Shown: piece after piece, positions 11,355 through 20,592 of the stretch | How positions within the stretch are numbered: position 1 is the stretch's first letter | Layout of the letters: each line of letters opens with the position of its first letter | Assembly: GCF_000407165.1 (NCBI RefSeq) | Contig: NZ_KE136479.1 | Span: 2,281,302-2,345,301 of the forward strand | Direction: 5' to 3' | Origin: Enterococcus haemoperoxidus ATCC BAA-382 | GTDB taxonomy: Bacteria; Bacillota; Bacilli; Lactobacillales; Enterococcaceae | Length of the DNA stretch: 64,000 nucleotides | Notes under the pieces: generated by a model | What the model saw: only the letters and a program-made list of their open reading frames with translations | Told to the model about the DNA's origin: nothing | Databases searched by the model: none | Position numbers and translations under genes: made by a program

Positions 11355-11519
11355 AGTAGAATCCTTCTTTCTAAAATAGTAAACCGTTTTCTTAAAGAAT
11401 AGCATACGCAAGCTATTATCGCATAGGAAAAAGCTAATTTGTTTGAGTATTATACAAAAAAACTCGTCTACTCACTCTGTAAGAGAGCAAACGAATTTTT
11501 TAATTGTACAATTGTATTT

Positions 11520-12434
11520 TTAATTATCCTTCATGAACTCCTGAATCGCTTCAGCATTCTTCTGTTCATCAAGCTCGATCACGCTTCCAGATTCAGTATA
11601 ATCATTAAAGTTCCATGTTCCCTCTACAGGAACTGATAATGATTTTAACGGCTTCACTTTTCCAGAAAGAAAATCTTTCGCCAAATCGATCAATAAACTT
11701 GTTGGTACATTTGTATCAATTTTCCCAACCATTTTTCCAGCAACTTGAGGTAGTTCCCATACTGGAATCAAATCTTTAGACTGCTCAACTAAAGCATCCA
11801 TCACTTGTTGTTGACGTCTAATCCGACCAAAGTCACCTTCTTCATCCATCCTAAAACGAGCATACTGCAATAAACTATTCCCATGCAAAGTTTGCTTTCC
11901 TTTAAGAATGTCTACACCGTCTAAATTAATATCTTTTTCAGCATCGATTGTGACCCCTTTTGGATAAAGTTCATCAATGATGTCACTAAACTCTTTAAAA
12001 TCCATTACCACATAGTAATTGATTGGTAAATCAAAGTTGGTTTTCAACACATCTTTAGTCATTTGTGCGCCGCCATATGCGTATGCTGCATTTATTTTAT
12101 CTTGTCCACCATCAGGAAATGTTACATAACTATCTCTCATGATTGAAATCAATTTAGGCTGTTTCGTTTTTCCATCATAGTGAGCCACCATCAACGTATC
12201 TGAACGACCTTGATCCTCGTCATCATCTCTCGAATCATTCCCAACGACCATAACAGTTATTTGTTTATCGCTCGTTTGTTCATCTCCAGTAAAATTTTCA
12301 TTTTTATTGGAAAGTTTTGATTCACTCTTTTCTTTGGCTGTTTGGAATGAAATCGCCGCATAACAGCCTACACTCACAACTACAAGTAGAATTGATAATA
12401 ATGTAATCGTCACTATTTTTACAGATTTTTTCAT
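11520..12434 (-). CDS. LytR-CpsA-Psr (LCP) family glycopolymer ligase
   Basis: 304-residue type II membrane protein: basic N terminus, one membrane helix at about residues 7-29, then an extracellular LCP domain. Family residues are visible: GNDSRDDD, GRSDTLMVA, SIMRDSYV, KINAAYAYGG and YARFRMDEEGDFGRIRRQQQV. Members transfer teichoic acid or other anionic polymers from lipid carriers to peptidoglycan, with Mg2+ bound to the pyrophosphate head group. The gene follows a complete M-box riboswitch and terminator with no other gene between, so its expression is probably tied to Mg2+. RBS AAAGGAA lies upstream of the ATG. Confidence 0.9.
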   Translation of the reverse strand: MKKSVKIVTITLLSILLVVVSVGCYAAISFQTAKEKSESKLSNKNENFTGDEQTSDKQITVMVVGNDSRDDDEDQGRSDTLMVAHYDGKTKQPKLISIMRDSYVTFPDGGQDKINAAYAYGGAQMTKDVLKTNFDLPINYYVVMDFKEFSDIIDELYPKGVTIDAEKDINLDGVDILKGKQTLHGNSLLQYARFRMDEEGDFGRIRRQQQVMDALVEQSKDLIPVWELPQVAGKMVGKIDTNVPTSLLIDLAKDFLSGKVKPLKSLSVPVEGTWNFNDYTESGSVIELDEQKNAEAIQEFMKDN

Positions 12435-12516
12435 TGTTTATTCCTTTCTAAACATAAAAATTGAATCGATTTGTTTAATCTTGACTAAAATTAGATAATT
12501 GCATTTTTTCTTAGCT

Positions 12517-12557
12517 AAAAGAAAAAATCCCTCACCAAGAATACTCAGCGAAGGGAT
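12517..12557 (-). terminator. intrinsic terminator of the M-box expression platform
   Basis: On the minus strand ATCCCTTCGCTGAG pairs with CTTGGTGAGGGAT (14 pairs including G-U) around a UAUU loop and is followed by TTTTTTCTTTT. It lies between the aptamer and the LCP gene, the expected place for a transcription-attenuating platform. Confidence 0.85.
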
Positions 12558-12614
12558 CAGAATACGACGACTTAAACACATGGCATTCGCCATGAATTTG
12601 CAATTTATCTAGAT

Positions 12615-12770
12615 CTTCTCTTCGTTGAGTTTTAGCACTATATAACGTAAAAAGCATTGCCTTTAGCTACTTTGAAAAACGCCTTAATTCGACGAATCTT
12701 GTCCTACCCGTACCTGTCTTTCGACATTTCTGAGCAGTAGCCTGTGTTTATATAGGAGCCTCACCTAACA
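12615..12770 (-). ncRNA. M-box (ykoK) magnesium riboswitch aptamer
   Basis: On the minus strand the leader starts GTTAGGTGAGGCTCCTAT, continues with ACAGGCTACTGCTCAGAAAT and GTCGAAAGAC, and ends TAGTGCTAAAACTCAACGA followed by a GAAGAG stretch. These blocks match in order and spacing the conserved core of the ykoK/M-box aptamer, which senses Mg2+ and terminates transcription when Mg2+ is sufficient. The next gene downstream is the LCP ligase rather than an Mg2+ transporter, which is unusual. Confidence 0.9.
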
Positions 12771-12789
12771 AGTATTTAATTCATTTTAA

Positions 12790-12818
12790 ACTATAAGCGT
12801 ATCGAATCACAAAGTCAA
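12790..12818 (-). promoter_or_regulatory. sigma-A promoter of the M-box/LCP transcript
   Basis: Minus-strand -35 TTGACT (12813-12818) and -10 TATAGT (12790-12795) with exactly 17 bp between. Transcription would begin about 12783, just ahead of the M-box. Confidence 0.75.
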
Positions 12819-13044
12819 ATTAAATTTTATAAATGCTGTTCAATTTAAAACTAAGTTATTAAAATATAACTATTCTGTACCTAACACTGCAGTGAAAGTA
12901 AATTATGACAACACCTATTTTAAATGAAAAAATCTTTACATTTTCTTAAAAAATACCTATTTCGCTTTAAAAAGCAACTTTAGATAGACATTCCTCCCTT
13001 TATCTGTTTCAATGTTTAAAAGACAGAACACTTGGAGGATACGC

Positions 13045-13542
13045 ATGGAACACTTTTTAGAAAAACAACAAGAGTACTTTTTTAATTTTTTAACCGATAG
13101 CATCGACAACTTTTTATTAGATCATTCCGACGAAACCTTTTATGCATTTGCATTAGACTGTAATATTTATGAAGAAGGTGAAATAAACCTTTGTTTTAAT
13201 ACTGTAGATCTTTGGCAAGAAACAACAAATTATTATGCAAGTAGAGGTCACAGCAACATACAATTAGAAGAAATGAAATACAATTCCAGTGACTGGGATG
13301 AAAATCAACGTTTTGCCTCCCTTCACCTATTTGATGATTGGGTGGAAGATGAGCAAGATATTGAAATGGTTCTTGAATGGCTTTGTCAGCAAATAATCCT
13401 CTTGACTGACAGCGAAACGTTCGAACGAATCCCAAAAACAGAAGATTTTAAGCTATTGGTTTACGATCATGACGAAACACCTTCTGACTCACAAGAAAGA
13501 TTTGAAAAAATCGGAATGTCAGAACTTTTTCAAATAGAATAA
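13045..13542 (+). CDS. hypothetical protein, DUF4303-like
   Basis: 165-residue acidic soluble protein (EDEQDIEMVLEWL), no signal peptide or membrane segment. The central FYAFALDCN...INLCFNT and MKYNSSDWDENQ recall DUF4303 proteins, which are often found near toxin or immunity genes, but the match is by eye and no function is known. The start at 13045 has a strong GGAGG six bases upstream. Divergent from the M-box transcript and followed by its own terminator. Confidence 0.55.
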   Translation: MEHFLEKQQEYFFNFLTDSIDNFLLDHSDETFYAFALDCNIYEEGEINLCFNTVDLWQETTNYYASRGHSNIQLEEMKYNSSDWDENQRFASLHLFDDWVEDEQDIEMVLEWLCQQIILLTDSETFERIPKTEDFKLLVYDHDETPSDSQERFEKIGMSELFQIE

Positions 13543-13543
13543 C

Positions 13544-13586
13544 AAAAAAATGCTTGTTTTTAAGGTTAAAAACAAGCATTTTTTTG
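13544..13586. terminator. terminator after the DUF4303-like gene
   Basis: AAAAAATGCTTGTTTTTAA and its inverted complement with a short loop, followed by seven Ts on the plus strand. The symmetric A/T runs allow use from both sides. Confidence 0.85.
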
Positions 13587-13631
13587 TATCTAGTTTCTAA
13601 ATAAAGCTATGATATCATTCGTTAAAGTAGT

Positions 13632-14024
13632 TTAAAAACAAAACGCCAATTCTTCCACATTAAAAAAAGCTACTAATATTTCATTCACCTTTTCCACTAA
13701 TTTCTTCTCGTCCGTAATTTGATCCCTTGTTTCAATTGCCACTGCCCCATTTGTATACGTCAGAAAATCATATTCTTCTTTGAGCGTAACTTGATGATCC
13801 TCTTTTTTATATAACGTATAATCATCGATAACATCTATCTCGTATTCACGTTTGTAGCCATTTTTTAACGCTATTGCAGTTATCAAAGAATTGACTGTCA
13901 ATGCTTCTAAAGGAATAACTTGTTCGTCTATCGTCAATGTATAATTTTCATCCTCAATAATTCCACAAGCATTGCAACCACCATCTAATAAATTCACTGT
14001 TTTACTAATTAATGCTTTTTTCAT
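13632..14024 (-). CDS. hypothetical small protein with CxxC motif
   Basis: 130-residue soluble protein, not recognised. Visible features are a GGCNACGI segment (CNAC near residues 17-20) close to the N terminus, which could be a metal or disulfide site, and an acidic beta-rich remainder ending FNVEELAFCF. RBS GGATC lies 7 bases before the ATG. No operon partner is apparent. Confidence 0.55.
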   Translation of the reverse strand: MKKALISKTVNLLDGGCNACGIIEDENYTLTIDEQVIPLEALTVNSLITAIALKNGYKREYEIDVIDDYTLYKKEDHQVTLKEEYDFLTYTNGAVAIETRDQITDEKKLVEKVNEILVAFFNVEELAFCF

Positions 14025-14180
14025 TCTTACAGATCCTTTCTTACGCCTCTAACTATTTCCTTATCTATTATATCAAAAATGAAGAGACAATAAAGCAACT
14101 AATTGCTATTAAACATTATGAATAACCACTACAAAAAGGACCAGTTGACGACAAGACGCAAGTTAAATTCAAACTAAAAT

Positions 14181-14224
14181 AGACATCTCCATCCTCTACT
14201 CATGCAGAAAACAGAGATGTTTAT
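14181..14224 (-). terminator. terminator of WxL cluster 1
   Basis: ACATCTC and GAGATGT arms around a long loop, next to a T-rich stretch on the minus strand directly after the stop of the DUF916/DUF3324 gene. Confidence 0.4.
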
Positions 14225-15274
14225 TTATTCCACTCGTTTCTTCCTTCGCCACAAAATATACGTTTGTATCATTACCAATAAAACCAACAGTATAATCACA
14301 AAAATCAACCAAATCGGAACTTGACTGACAACCTTAGTTTCTTTATTTTCTTCATTGATTATCTTCGCTTGTTCCCTAGTAATCTCAAATTCATTCTCAA
14401 ATTCCCATTTTTTCCCATCTTGATTGATTAGCGTTTTACTGATATATTTTCCAGGTTCTAACTGTCTTTTGATTGGTACTGGAAAATCCATCACAGAATC
14501 CGGTGCCATTTCCAGCGCTTCTTTTTCTAACTTGATCAAAGGAGTTTTTTTCCCTTTTTTTTGAATCGCAAATTTTAGATCCATTTTCTTTGAAATTGCT
14601 GCATTTTTATTGCGAATCGAATGAATCACTGCTATTTTTTTCCCTTGTTTGGATCTCGCTACGTTTACTGTATCCATTTCATAATCAGGTAAAACAGATG
14701 TACCCGTCTCATTCAAGACAACACCTACCACATAATGAAAGCGTTGTTTAATGGTCACATCTTTATTTTTGGTTTCACTTTCAGCTAAATTTTTAGTAAA
14801 ACGCAATCCTCCTACAATAACACCATCATATCTTTCCTTTGGCATCTTCACCTGAAAACGAGCAATTTTTGTTTCATACGGCTGCAATGAAATATTCGTT
14901 TCTAAAACCTTGATCAGCGATTCAAAAGGATAAACCAACGTTTTATCTTTGATTCCTTTTACTGTATAGTCGATCATTCCCTCTTCCGTTGTCGATGCAT
15001 TTATTGCATTAATTGAAACAGAAATAGGAGCATCCTCTGGATTAACCAATCTAACTTGTAACTCTTGTTCTTCTTGTGGCAACATCACTAAATCAAAATA
15101 TGATTTAGTGCTATCAACTTGATTCTGCGGAATAACTGCTTGTACATAGAAACTGTTTGTTTCTTCACTTTTTTCTTGTGCAAAAGCAGTTTTTACATTC
15201 AATAAACTAACAAAAAAAATAAGTCCGGTAAAAAATAATACATGAATCCCATTTAACTTAGAACAACCACTCAT
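14225..15274 (-). CDS. DUF916/DUF3324 cell-surface protein (WxL-interacting protein), cluster 1
   Basis: 349-residue protein: N-terminal signal peptide ending near TAFAQ, an extracellular beta-sandwich domain beginning FYVQAVIPQNQVDSTKSYFD (DUF916), a second domain (DUF3324) with HSIRNKNAAISKKMDL, then a membrane helix about residues 320-343 and a basic tail RRKKRVE. This is the usual membrane-anchored partner of WxL proteins in Enterococcus and Listeria surface clusters, thought to bind both peptidoglycan and WxL domains. Follows the WxL gene with a hairpin between them. Confidence 0.9.
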   Translation of the reverse strand: MSGCSKLNGIHVLFFTGLIFFVSLLNVKTAFAQEKSEETNSFYVQAVIPQNQVDSTKSYFDLVMLPQEEQELQVRLVNPEDAPISVSINAINASTTEEGMIDYTVKGIKDKTLVYPFESLIKVLETNISLQPYETKIARFQVKMPKERYDGVIVGGLRFTKNLAESETKNKDVTIKQRFHYVVGVVLNETGTSVLPDYEMDTVNVARSKQGKKIAVIHSIRNKNAAISKKMDLKFAIQKKGKKTPLIKLEKEALEMAPDSVMDFPVPIKRQLEPGKYISKTLINQDGKKWEFENEFEITREQAKIINEENKETKVVSQVPIWLIFVIILLVLLVMIQTYILWRRKKRVE

Positions 15275-15296
15275 CTAAATCACTCCTTAACTTAAT

Positions 15297-15337
15297 CAGA
15301 AAAAAGAGTGGAATAAATACTACTCATCCCACTCTCT
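15297..15337 (-). terminator. hairpin between WxL gene and its partner
   Basis: AGAGTGG and CCACTCT arms followed on the minus strand by a T run. It lies between two genes expected to be co-transcribed, so it probably acts as a partial terminator that lowers expression of the membrane partner relative to the WxL protein. Confidence 0.6.
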
Positions 15338-15354
15338 TAAATCATCCTTTGGTT

Positions 15355-15957
15355 CTATGGGGCATCCGCCAATGTCCAGTCAATCGTAGAGGTATGTTTA
15401 CCAAGTGTTGCCATTGCAGCTGGCACATCTAGTGTCACACCTTTGCTTTCAGCATCTGGCCACGTAAACGTCCATGTTCCGGCACCTGCTCCTGCTGCTG
15501 CCGTTGCAAATGGTGTTGCAGTTGCAGCACCGCTCGTTAACTTGACTGTATTAACTGGTATTGGTGCATCCGCATCACTGTTTGTTCCTGCTTGTGTATT
15601 TTTAAAATTCAAGCTGGCGTTTGGTAAAGATGCGGTAGCAGAACTATCTTTGAACCCATTTAATTTTCCGCTAAGCTTCCAGCCTGCATTTGTTCCTCTG
15701 GCATCTGATACAACAACATTGATCGCATCAGGATTAGTGGGAATATATGAGGCATCATTGACTGAAATCGTTTGTGACGCATAGCTAATCGTAGAAACAG
15801 CTTCTAACGTTAACGCACCTGGTGTAAAAGTGACATCCAAATCAGTTGCCTTATTAATATCAGCAGCTGACGCAGATTGACCTAAAAATAATGGAGCAAA
15901 AACAACCGATAATAATAAAACTTTTGAACTAGTAATAACAAACGTTGAACTCTTCAT
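15355..15957 (-). CDS. WxL domain surface protein, cluster 1
   Basis: 200-residue secreted protein: signal peptide ending GQSASA-AD, then a WxL domain with both motifs: GWKLSG in the middle and DWTLADAP at the extreme C terminus. WxL domains bind non-covalently to peptidoglycan on the outer face of the wall; this small protein is little more than that domain. The start at 15957 is supported by GAGAGGGTG six bases upstream; an in-frame GTG three codons earlier lies within that site. Sits between the large adhesin and the DUF916/DUF3324 gene. Confidence 0.92.
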   Translation of the reverse strand: MKSSTFVITSSKVLLLSVVFAPLFLGQSASAADINKATDLDVTFTPGALTLEAVSTISYASQTISVNDASYIPTNPDAINVVVSDARGTNAGWKLSGKLNGFKDSSATASLPNASLNFKNTQAGTNSDADAPIPVNTVKLTSGAATATPFATAAAGAGAGTWTFTWPDAESKGVTLDVPAAMATLGKHTSTIDWTLADAP

Positions 15958-15992
15958 TTTATACACCCTCTCTTTATTAGTAAAGCTTATCG

Positions 15993-18491
15993 TTATTTGG
16001 CACCGACAGAAACAATAATTCTACCGCTCGCTGCTGTCTCAGTACCAAGTGTTGCCGCTGTATTAAAGGTAATCGACGTACCCGCCATTAACTGACGACT
16101 AGAAATATCTAGTGAAAAAGTACCATCTGCATTAACTGGTGCTTCTTCATAAACATTTCCTGGGAATCTCACTCTAACTTTAAATTGAGTTCCTTCTGGA
16201 GGATTTGTGATTTTAACTGATCCTTTGATTAGCCCATCGCCAACAAAGATTGGCGCTACAACTGGTGTAGGGACTACATAACCTTCTAAAGACGGAACCT
16301 TGCCAACTGCAAAAACCACACTGTCACTTTCTTTCCCTTTCAACGATTGAGCATGTTCTGCAATGGTTACTAATCTTAGTGGATCACCTTCTTTTAAATT
16401 TTTATCCGCTACAGGAATCGTAAAAGTGCCATCATTTCCAATCGCTACTTTTCTCACAGACCCATCAGGAAATTGAACTTGCATAAATAATTTAGCTTCT
16501 GTTGGAACGTTCGTTAACGTAATTGAACCTGTGATAAACTTGCTTCCTTCATTTACAGTTTTAAACTGTGGTTTTGGAACCTGATAGTTCTTTAACGGAT
16601 CGACAATCACTTGTTTGACTTCCGGCTCACTGACATTGGTTCGCGTACCATCACTCGCCTCAACTATTACTTTCAGTATGTCGTTTCCTTGAGGTTGATA
16701 TTTACCAAATGGAACCGTAAAACTACCATCTTCATTGATTGAACCAGTTAAATTCGTGCCATCAGGTAATGTCACTTTAGCGATAAAAGTGACACCTTTT
16801 GGAACCGGCTGAGTTACATCAACACTACCACTAAGACTAGATGAACCTTCTAAAACATCACTAATCACTGGTTTTGTAACCACATAGTGTAAAAATGGAT
16901 CTGCTAAGACCAGTTTGATTTCCGGTTCACTGACTTTGATCTGTTTTCCATTACTTGCTTCGACTACCACTTTTAATTGATCATTGCTTTGTGGTTCATA
17001 GTTACCAAATGGAATCGTAAAATCACCATTTTCATCAACGAAACTTGTCAGGCTTGTTCCATCAGGTAACTCAACTTTTGCTTTAAATATCACGCCATCT
17101 GGTGCTGGCTGAACGATTGCTACATTTCCAGTAAGGCTTGCTCCGCCTTCTATAACGTCTCCAACAACTGGTTTTGCGATCGTGTATTGAACAAATGGAT
17201 CTGCTATTACTTGTTTGAATGTCGGATCACTGACTTTCGTGTACTTATCTACACTGGCTTCGATCACTATTTTTAGCTGGTCATTCCCTTGAGGCTTGTA
17301 GTCACCAAACGGAATCGAAAAAGTGCCATCTTCATTGACTGTTTCAGCTAAAGTTTTCCCATTAGGCAATTCGACTTTCGCTTTAAATGTCACACCTTCT
17401 GGCACTGGCTGTGTAACCACTACGCTTCCATTAAGACTCGTCACACCTTCTAAAATGTCTTCAACAACTGGTTTTGCAACTGAATAATTGACTAATGGAT
17501 CTTCTTCTATTTTATCGAAATAGAGATTGATTGCATCCCCATTTGCATGAATCGTATTCAGTAATTCTAAATCAATAACAGGTTTATTGACCGCCATCGC
17601 AGTCACTTTTGCTTTTTCAGCAGTTATATCAGAAACTTTAGTGGAAAAATTAAAATCAACATCACCAAGTACATTGGCTTGCAACGCTTGTGTTAACACA
17701 TCAGATGTTCCATTGGCAATTTTTCCTACTAGATCAAGCAAACCATTAACAGCTGGTTTCAATAGATCAAGAACAGGATTCAATATAGCAAGAAGTCCGG
17801 TAAATTTTAATCCAGCAACTGCTTCTTTCAGCGGATCGAACAACTTTGCGTAGGTCGTACGAACATATTGTCCTAATCCGTCCGTAAAATCGACCATCAC
17901 ATATTTACCATCTGGTGATAATTTGCCTTCAACTGTTGCTTGATAGCTACCTAAATCTTGAAGCGAGTTAAGCCCTTCAAAAGCCTTTTCCAACGAATCT
18001 AGTTGTAATCCTAATGGTTTCGCCAACCCAAGGAGTCTTGTTACAAGTCCCCCTACTTTTAAGACCAAATCTTTGACCACTGGAACATCTCCTGGCACGA
18101 TTGGAAGTAACTTAGCGCTGGCATTAATCAAAATCGGTCCATCGATTTTCCCTCGTAATTCATCTGGAATCGCAAAAACAATAACTTTTGGTGACACTAA
18201 ACCAACATCTGCAACCGCGGTTCCTTTAAATGAAAGATCTAAATCATATGTAGAATCTGCATTTTTTTCCAACTTGACGCCATCATTGATAACGGTTCCA
18301 TTATTGGAAGATAACTGTGTTCCTTTTAAAATACTGACATCTGCTAAATCCGCAGCATTTACTGATTCAGTAGCATCCGCTTCATACTGACGATTGTCCC
18401 CAAAAAATAGTAGCGAATTTGGAATAACTGCAGCTGATAATAAGACTGTAGTTCCCACTAACGTAATGATAGAACGATAATTCTTTTTCAT
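15993..18491 (-). CDS. large secreted adhesin-like protein with five Ig-like repeats, WxL cluster 1
   Basis: 832 residues. Signal peptide within residues 1-40, a unique N-terminal domain of about 295 residues, then five tandem repeats of about 100 residues, each opening with a Y-x-V-x-(K/T)-P-x-(V/F) motif at about residues 336, 436, 536, 636 and 738. The first three are nearly identical (DGTFSIPFG, QPVPEGVTF), the last two diverged; they resemble bacterial Ig-like adhesin modules. No LPxTG sorting signal and no WxL motif, so wall attachment probably depends on the neighbouring WxL proteins. First gene of cluster 1. A host or matrix ligand is likely but unknown. Confidence 0.75.
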   Translation of the reverse strand: MKKNYRSIITLVGTTVLLSAAVIPNSLLFFGDNRQYEADATESVNAADLADVSILKGTQLSSNNGTVINDGVKLEKNADSTYDLDLSFKGTAVADVGLVSPKVIVFAIPDELRGKIDGPILINASAKLLPIVPGDVPVVKDLVLKVGGLVTRLLGLAKPLGLQLDSLEKAFEGLNSLQDLGSYQATVEGKLSPDGKYVMVDFTDGLGQYVRTTYAKLFDPLKEAVAGLKFTGLLAILNPVLDLLKPAVNGLLDLVGKIANGTSDVLTQALQANVLGDVDFNFSTKVSDITAEKAKVTAMAVNKPVIDLELLNTIHANGDAINLYFDKIEEDPLVNYSVAKPVVEDILEGVTSLNGSVVVTQPVPEGVTFKAKVELPNGKTLAETVNEDGTFSIPFGDYKPQGNDQLKIVIEASVDKYTKVSDPTFKQVIADPFVQYTIAKPVVGDVIEGGASLTGNVAIVQPAPDGVIFKAKVELPDGTSLTSFVDENGDFTIPFGNYEPQSNDQLKVVVEASNGKQIKVSEPEIKLVLADPFLHYVVTKPVISDVLEGSSSLSGSVDVTQPVPKGVTFIAKVTLPDGTNLTGSINEDGSFTVPFGKYQPQGNDILKVIVEASDGTRTNVSEPEVKQVIVDPLKNYQVPKPQFKTVNEGSKFITGSITLTNVPTEAKLFMQVQFPDGSVRKVAIGNDGTFTIPVADKNLKEGDPLRLVTIAEHAQSLKGKESDSVVFAVGKVPSLEGYVVPTPVVAPIFVGDGLIKGSVKITNPPEGTQFKVRVRFPGNVYEEAPVNADGTFSLDISSRQLMAGTSITFNTAATLGTETAASGRIIVSVGAK

Positions 18492-18952
18492 GATTGCCTC
18501 CTTTTGCTTCTAGGTTAACTCAGGTAAATACATCCGTAATACATGATTGCAATGTAAAGAATACTATCTATATAATTTTATTTCAAATAATTGGATTGTA
18601 ATTTGTGTTGAAAAATATATTTAAATGGTTAAAATTACACGACGTTTTTATTCATTAAAAATGTTGTGTAAAAGGCTTGTTGTTTATTTCCAAAATTAAG
18701 AATTATTTTGATGATTTTCATTTGGAAATCCCAGTATTTTTTTCAGTTAGTTAAGTGAGAGACAACAAATCCAACTTTATTTATAGACAGGTAAATCACT
18801 TTTTGAATAAATAAAATAACAATGATTTTCTAAATAAAAATTTCATTATTTTAAATTATATATTGGAAAATAAAATGCCCTACTTAGCTTGTATACCCGT
18901 TCTTATGATAGAATAAGGCTATAGTAGCTTACTAAAAAATGGAGGGCACATT
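18492..18952. other. divergent intergenic region
   Basis: 461 bp, very AT-rich, between the adhesin gene (minus) and the DUF924 gene (plus). It must hold both promoters; no ORF, repeat or RNA structure that I recognise. Confidence 0.4.
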
Positions 18953-19492
18953 ATGGACTATCAAGAAATACTTGCATTCTGGTTTGAGGAATGTGAACCT
19001 AGCCAGTGGTTTAAAAAGGACTTGGCTTTTGATGATCTTATCAAGGAAAGATTTTCAATGATCCATACCCAAGTAGCTCAAGGAGAAAAATCTATTTGGC
19101 GTAAAACCATTGAAGGACGATTGGCTGAAATTATTGTATTAGATCAATTTTCTCGAAATTTATTTAGAGGTGATCCAGAATCTTTTGCCTATGATGGCAT
19201 GGCTTTGGTTTTAACACAAGAAGCGATCGCTACAGACGACTTGGACCAATTGACATCTCAGCAACGATCCTTTCTATTTATGCCGTTAATGCATTCTGAA
19301 TCTTTAATTATTCACGAAGAAGCATTAAAACGCTTTGCTGAAAAAGGCATGGAGCACAATCTTGAGTTTGAAAACAAACACCGTGATATTTTAGTTCGTT
19401 TTGGCCGTTATCCACATCGCAATACACTATTGGGTAGATGTTCAACAGAAGAAGAAATCACCTTTTTAAAAGAACCAGGCTCTTCATTTTAA
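18953..19492 (+). CDS. DUF924 family protein
   Basis: 179-residue soluble all-helical protein. ILAFWFEE near the N terminus, LDQFSRNLFRGDPESFAYD in the middle and FENKHRDILVRFGRYPHRN near the C terminus are the recognised DUF924 signature blocks. Function unknown; a TPR-like fold has been proposed for the family. RBS GGAGG lies upstream of the ATG. Monocistronic, followed by repeat-copy hairpin 2. Confidence 0.85.
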   Translation: MDYQEILAFWFEECEPSQWFKKDLAFDDLIKERFSMIHTQVAQGEKSIWRKTIEGRLAEIIVLDQFSRNLFRGDPESFAYDGMALVLTQEAIATDDLDQLTSQQRSFLFMPLMHSESLIIHEEALKRFAEKGMEHNLEFENKHRDILVRFGRYPHRNTLLGRCSTEEEITFLKEPGSSF

Positions 19493-19506
19493 TAAAAATA
19501 AAAAGT

Positions 19507-19546
19507 GAGCCTGAAACAAAACTAAAAACAGTTTTGTTTCAGGCTC
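19507..19546. terminator. perfect hairpin terminator (repeat copy 2)
   Basis: 17-bp arms GAGCCTGAAACAAAACT and its complement around AAAAAC, followed by a tail AAATCCGAAAAAACAG. Near-identical in sequence to the hairpin at 4110-4152. Confidence 0.75.
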
Positions 19547-19721
19547 CAAATCCGAAAAAACAGATTATAGATATTTTTCACATTTTAATCAAATTTATCC
19601 AAATCCAAACATTTAATTTTGAAGTTATTTATTTGACATCCTCCATCATTTAAATAACCAAGAACAGAATAATTCACTCTAAAAATATCATTCGTTTTAT
19701 CTGAGCTTTTTTTTGATAACA

Positions 19722-20483
19722 TCATCTAAACAATTCTTTTTCAAAAAATGCTGCCACAACATCCATCATTTCACCTTTGACTAAGTGCCCTTCACCTTCG
19801 CCTGTAATGAACTGACTATTCTCAGCATAAGACTCACCTTCGATCATTTGATAAAATTCCGCCATATCTTCATAAGGAATTTTAGGATCTTTTGTTCCAT
19901 GCCAAAATAAAACCGGACGCTGCGCTAACTTTTCTGGCGCTTCTGAAAGATCATACTTAGCTACCCAGCTAAGTAATAAAGGTAAATCACGTGGCACAAA
20001 AAAGTCCATTTCCGCTGATCGTTCCATCACTCGTTCAATATAGCGCTGTGGGGCTGGTGTTCCCATCATGCACGCTGCTGTTTTGATTTCTGGATGTTGG
20101 GTTAGTAAAGCGCATGTCGTGATACCTCCCATTGAAACACCGCCAACACCGATTTTTCCTGAATCAATCAACTCTTGTTTCTCAAAGTGACGCACCAACT
20201 GTGTAAACTCAATAATATTATATTGAATACTCGACCAAAATGTCACTGAAGGTATCGGCGATATCGGGCCTGTTTTTCGTTCCCCATGATTCATTGCATC
20301 AGGTAAAATCACACGTATTCCTTTTTTCGCTAATTTCCTAGCCTGAGTCAGTGATAATTCCTTCGCCGATTGCCAGCCATGATAATAAATAACTAAGGGT
20401 AACGTGCTATTTTTATGTTTTTCTGGAACAACTTCCAAAACTGGAATTTTCTTTATATATCGATGTCTAATACTAATTTTCAT
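19722..20483 (-). CDS. alpha/beta hydrolase (prolyl-oligopeptidase-like, YtmA type)
   Basis: 253-residue cytosolic esterase-like protein. YYHGWQ carries the oxyanion segment, GVSMGG is the nucleophile elbow, WHGTKDPKIPYE carries the acid and GEGEGHLV the histidine, so the triad is complete. Fits the dienelactone hydrolase / YtmA family of carboxylesterases. The start at 20483 has GGAG 8 bases before it; an upstream GTG overlaps that site. Single gene, substrate unknown. Confidence 0.75.
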   Translation of the reverse strand: MKISIRHRYIKKIPVLEVVPEKHKNSTLPLVIYYHGWQSAKELSLTQARKLAKKGIRVILPDAMNHGERKTGPISPIPSVTFWSSIQYNIIEFTQLVRHFEKQELIDSGKIGVGGVSMGGITTCALLTQHPEIKTAACMMGTPAPQRYIERVMERSAEMDFFVPRDLPLLLSWVAKYDLSEAPEKLAQRPVLFWHGTKDPKIPYEDMAEFYQMIEGESYAENSQFITGEGEGHLVKGEMMDVVAAFFEKELFR

Positions 20484-20592
20484 GTTGCTCACTCCTAAAA
20501 GACAATTATTCTTTGTTTAAGTATACACCCTAAACAAAAATTCACTGCTGTTTTAGCCTTAGCTATTAAATAGAATAAAAAAACAAAACACG

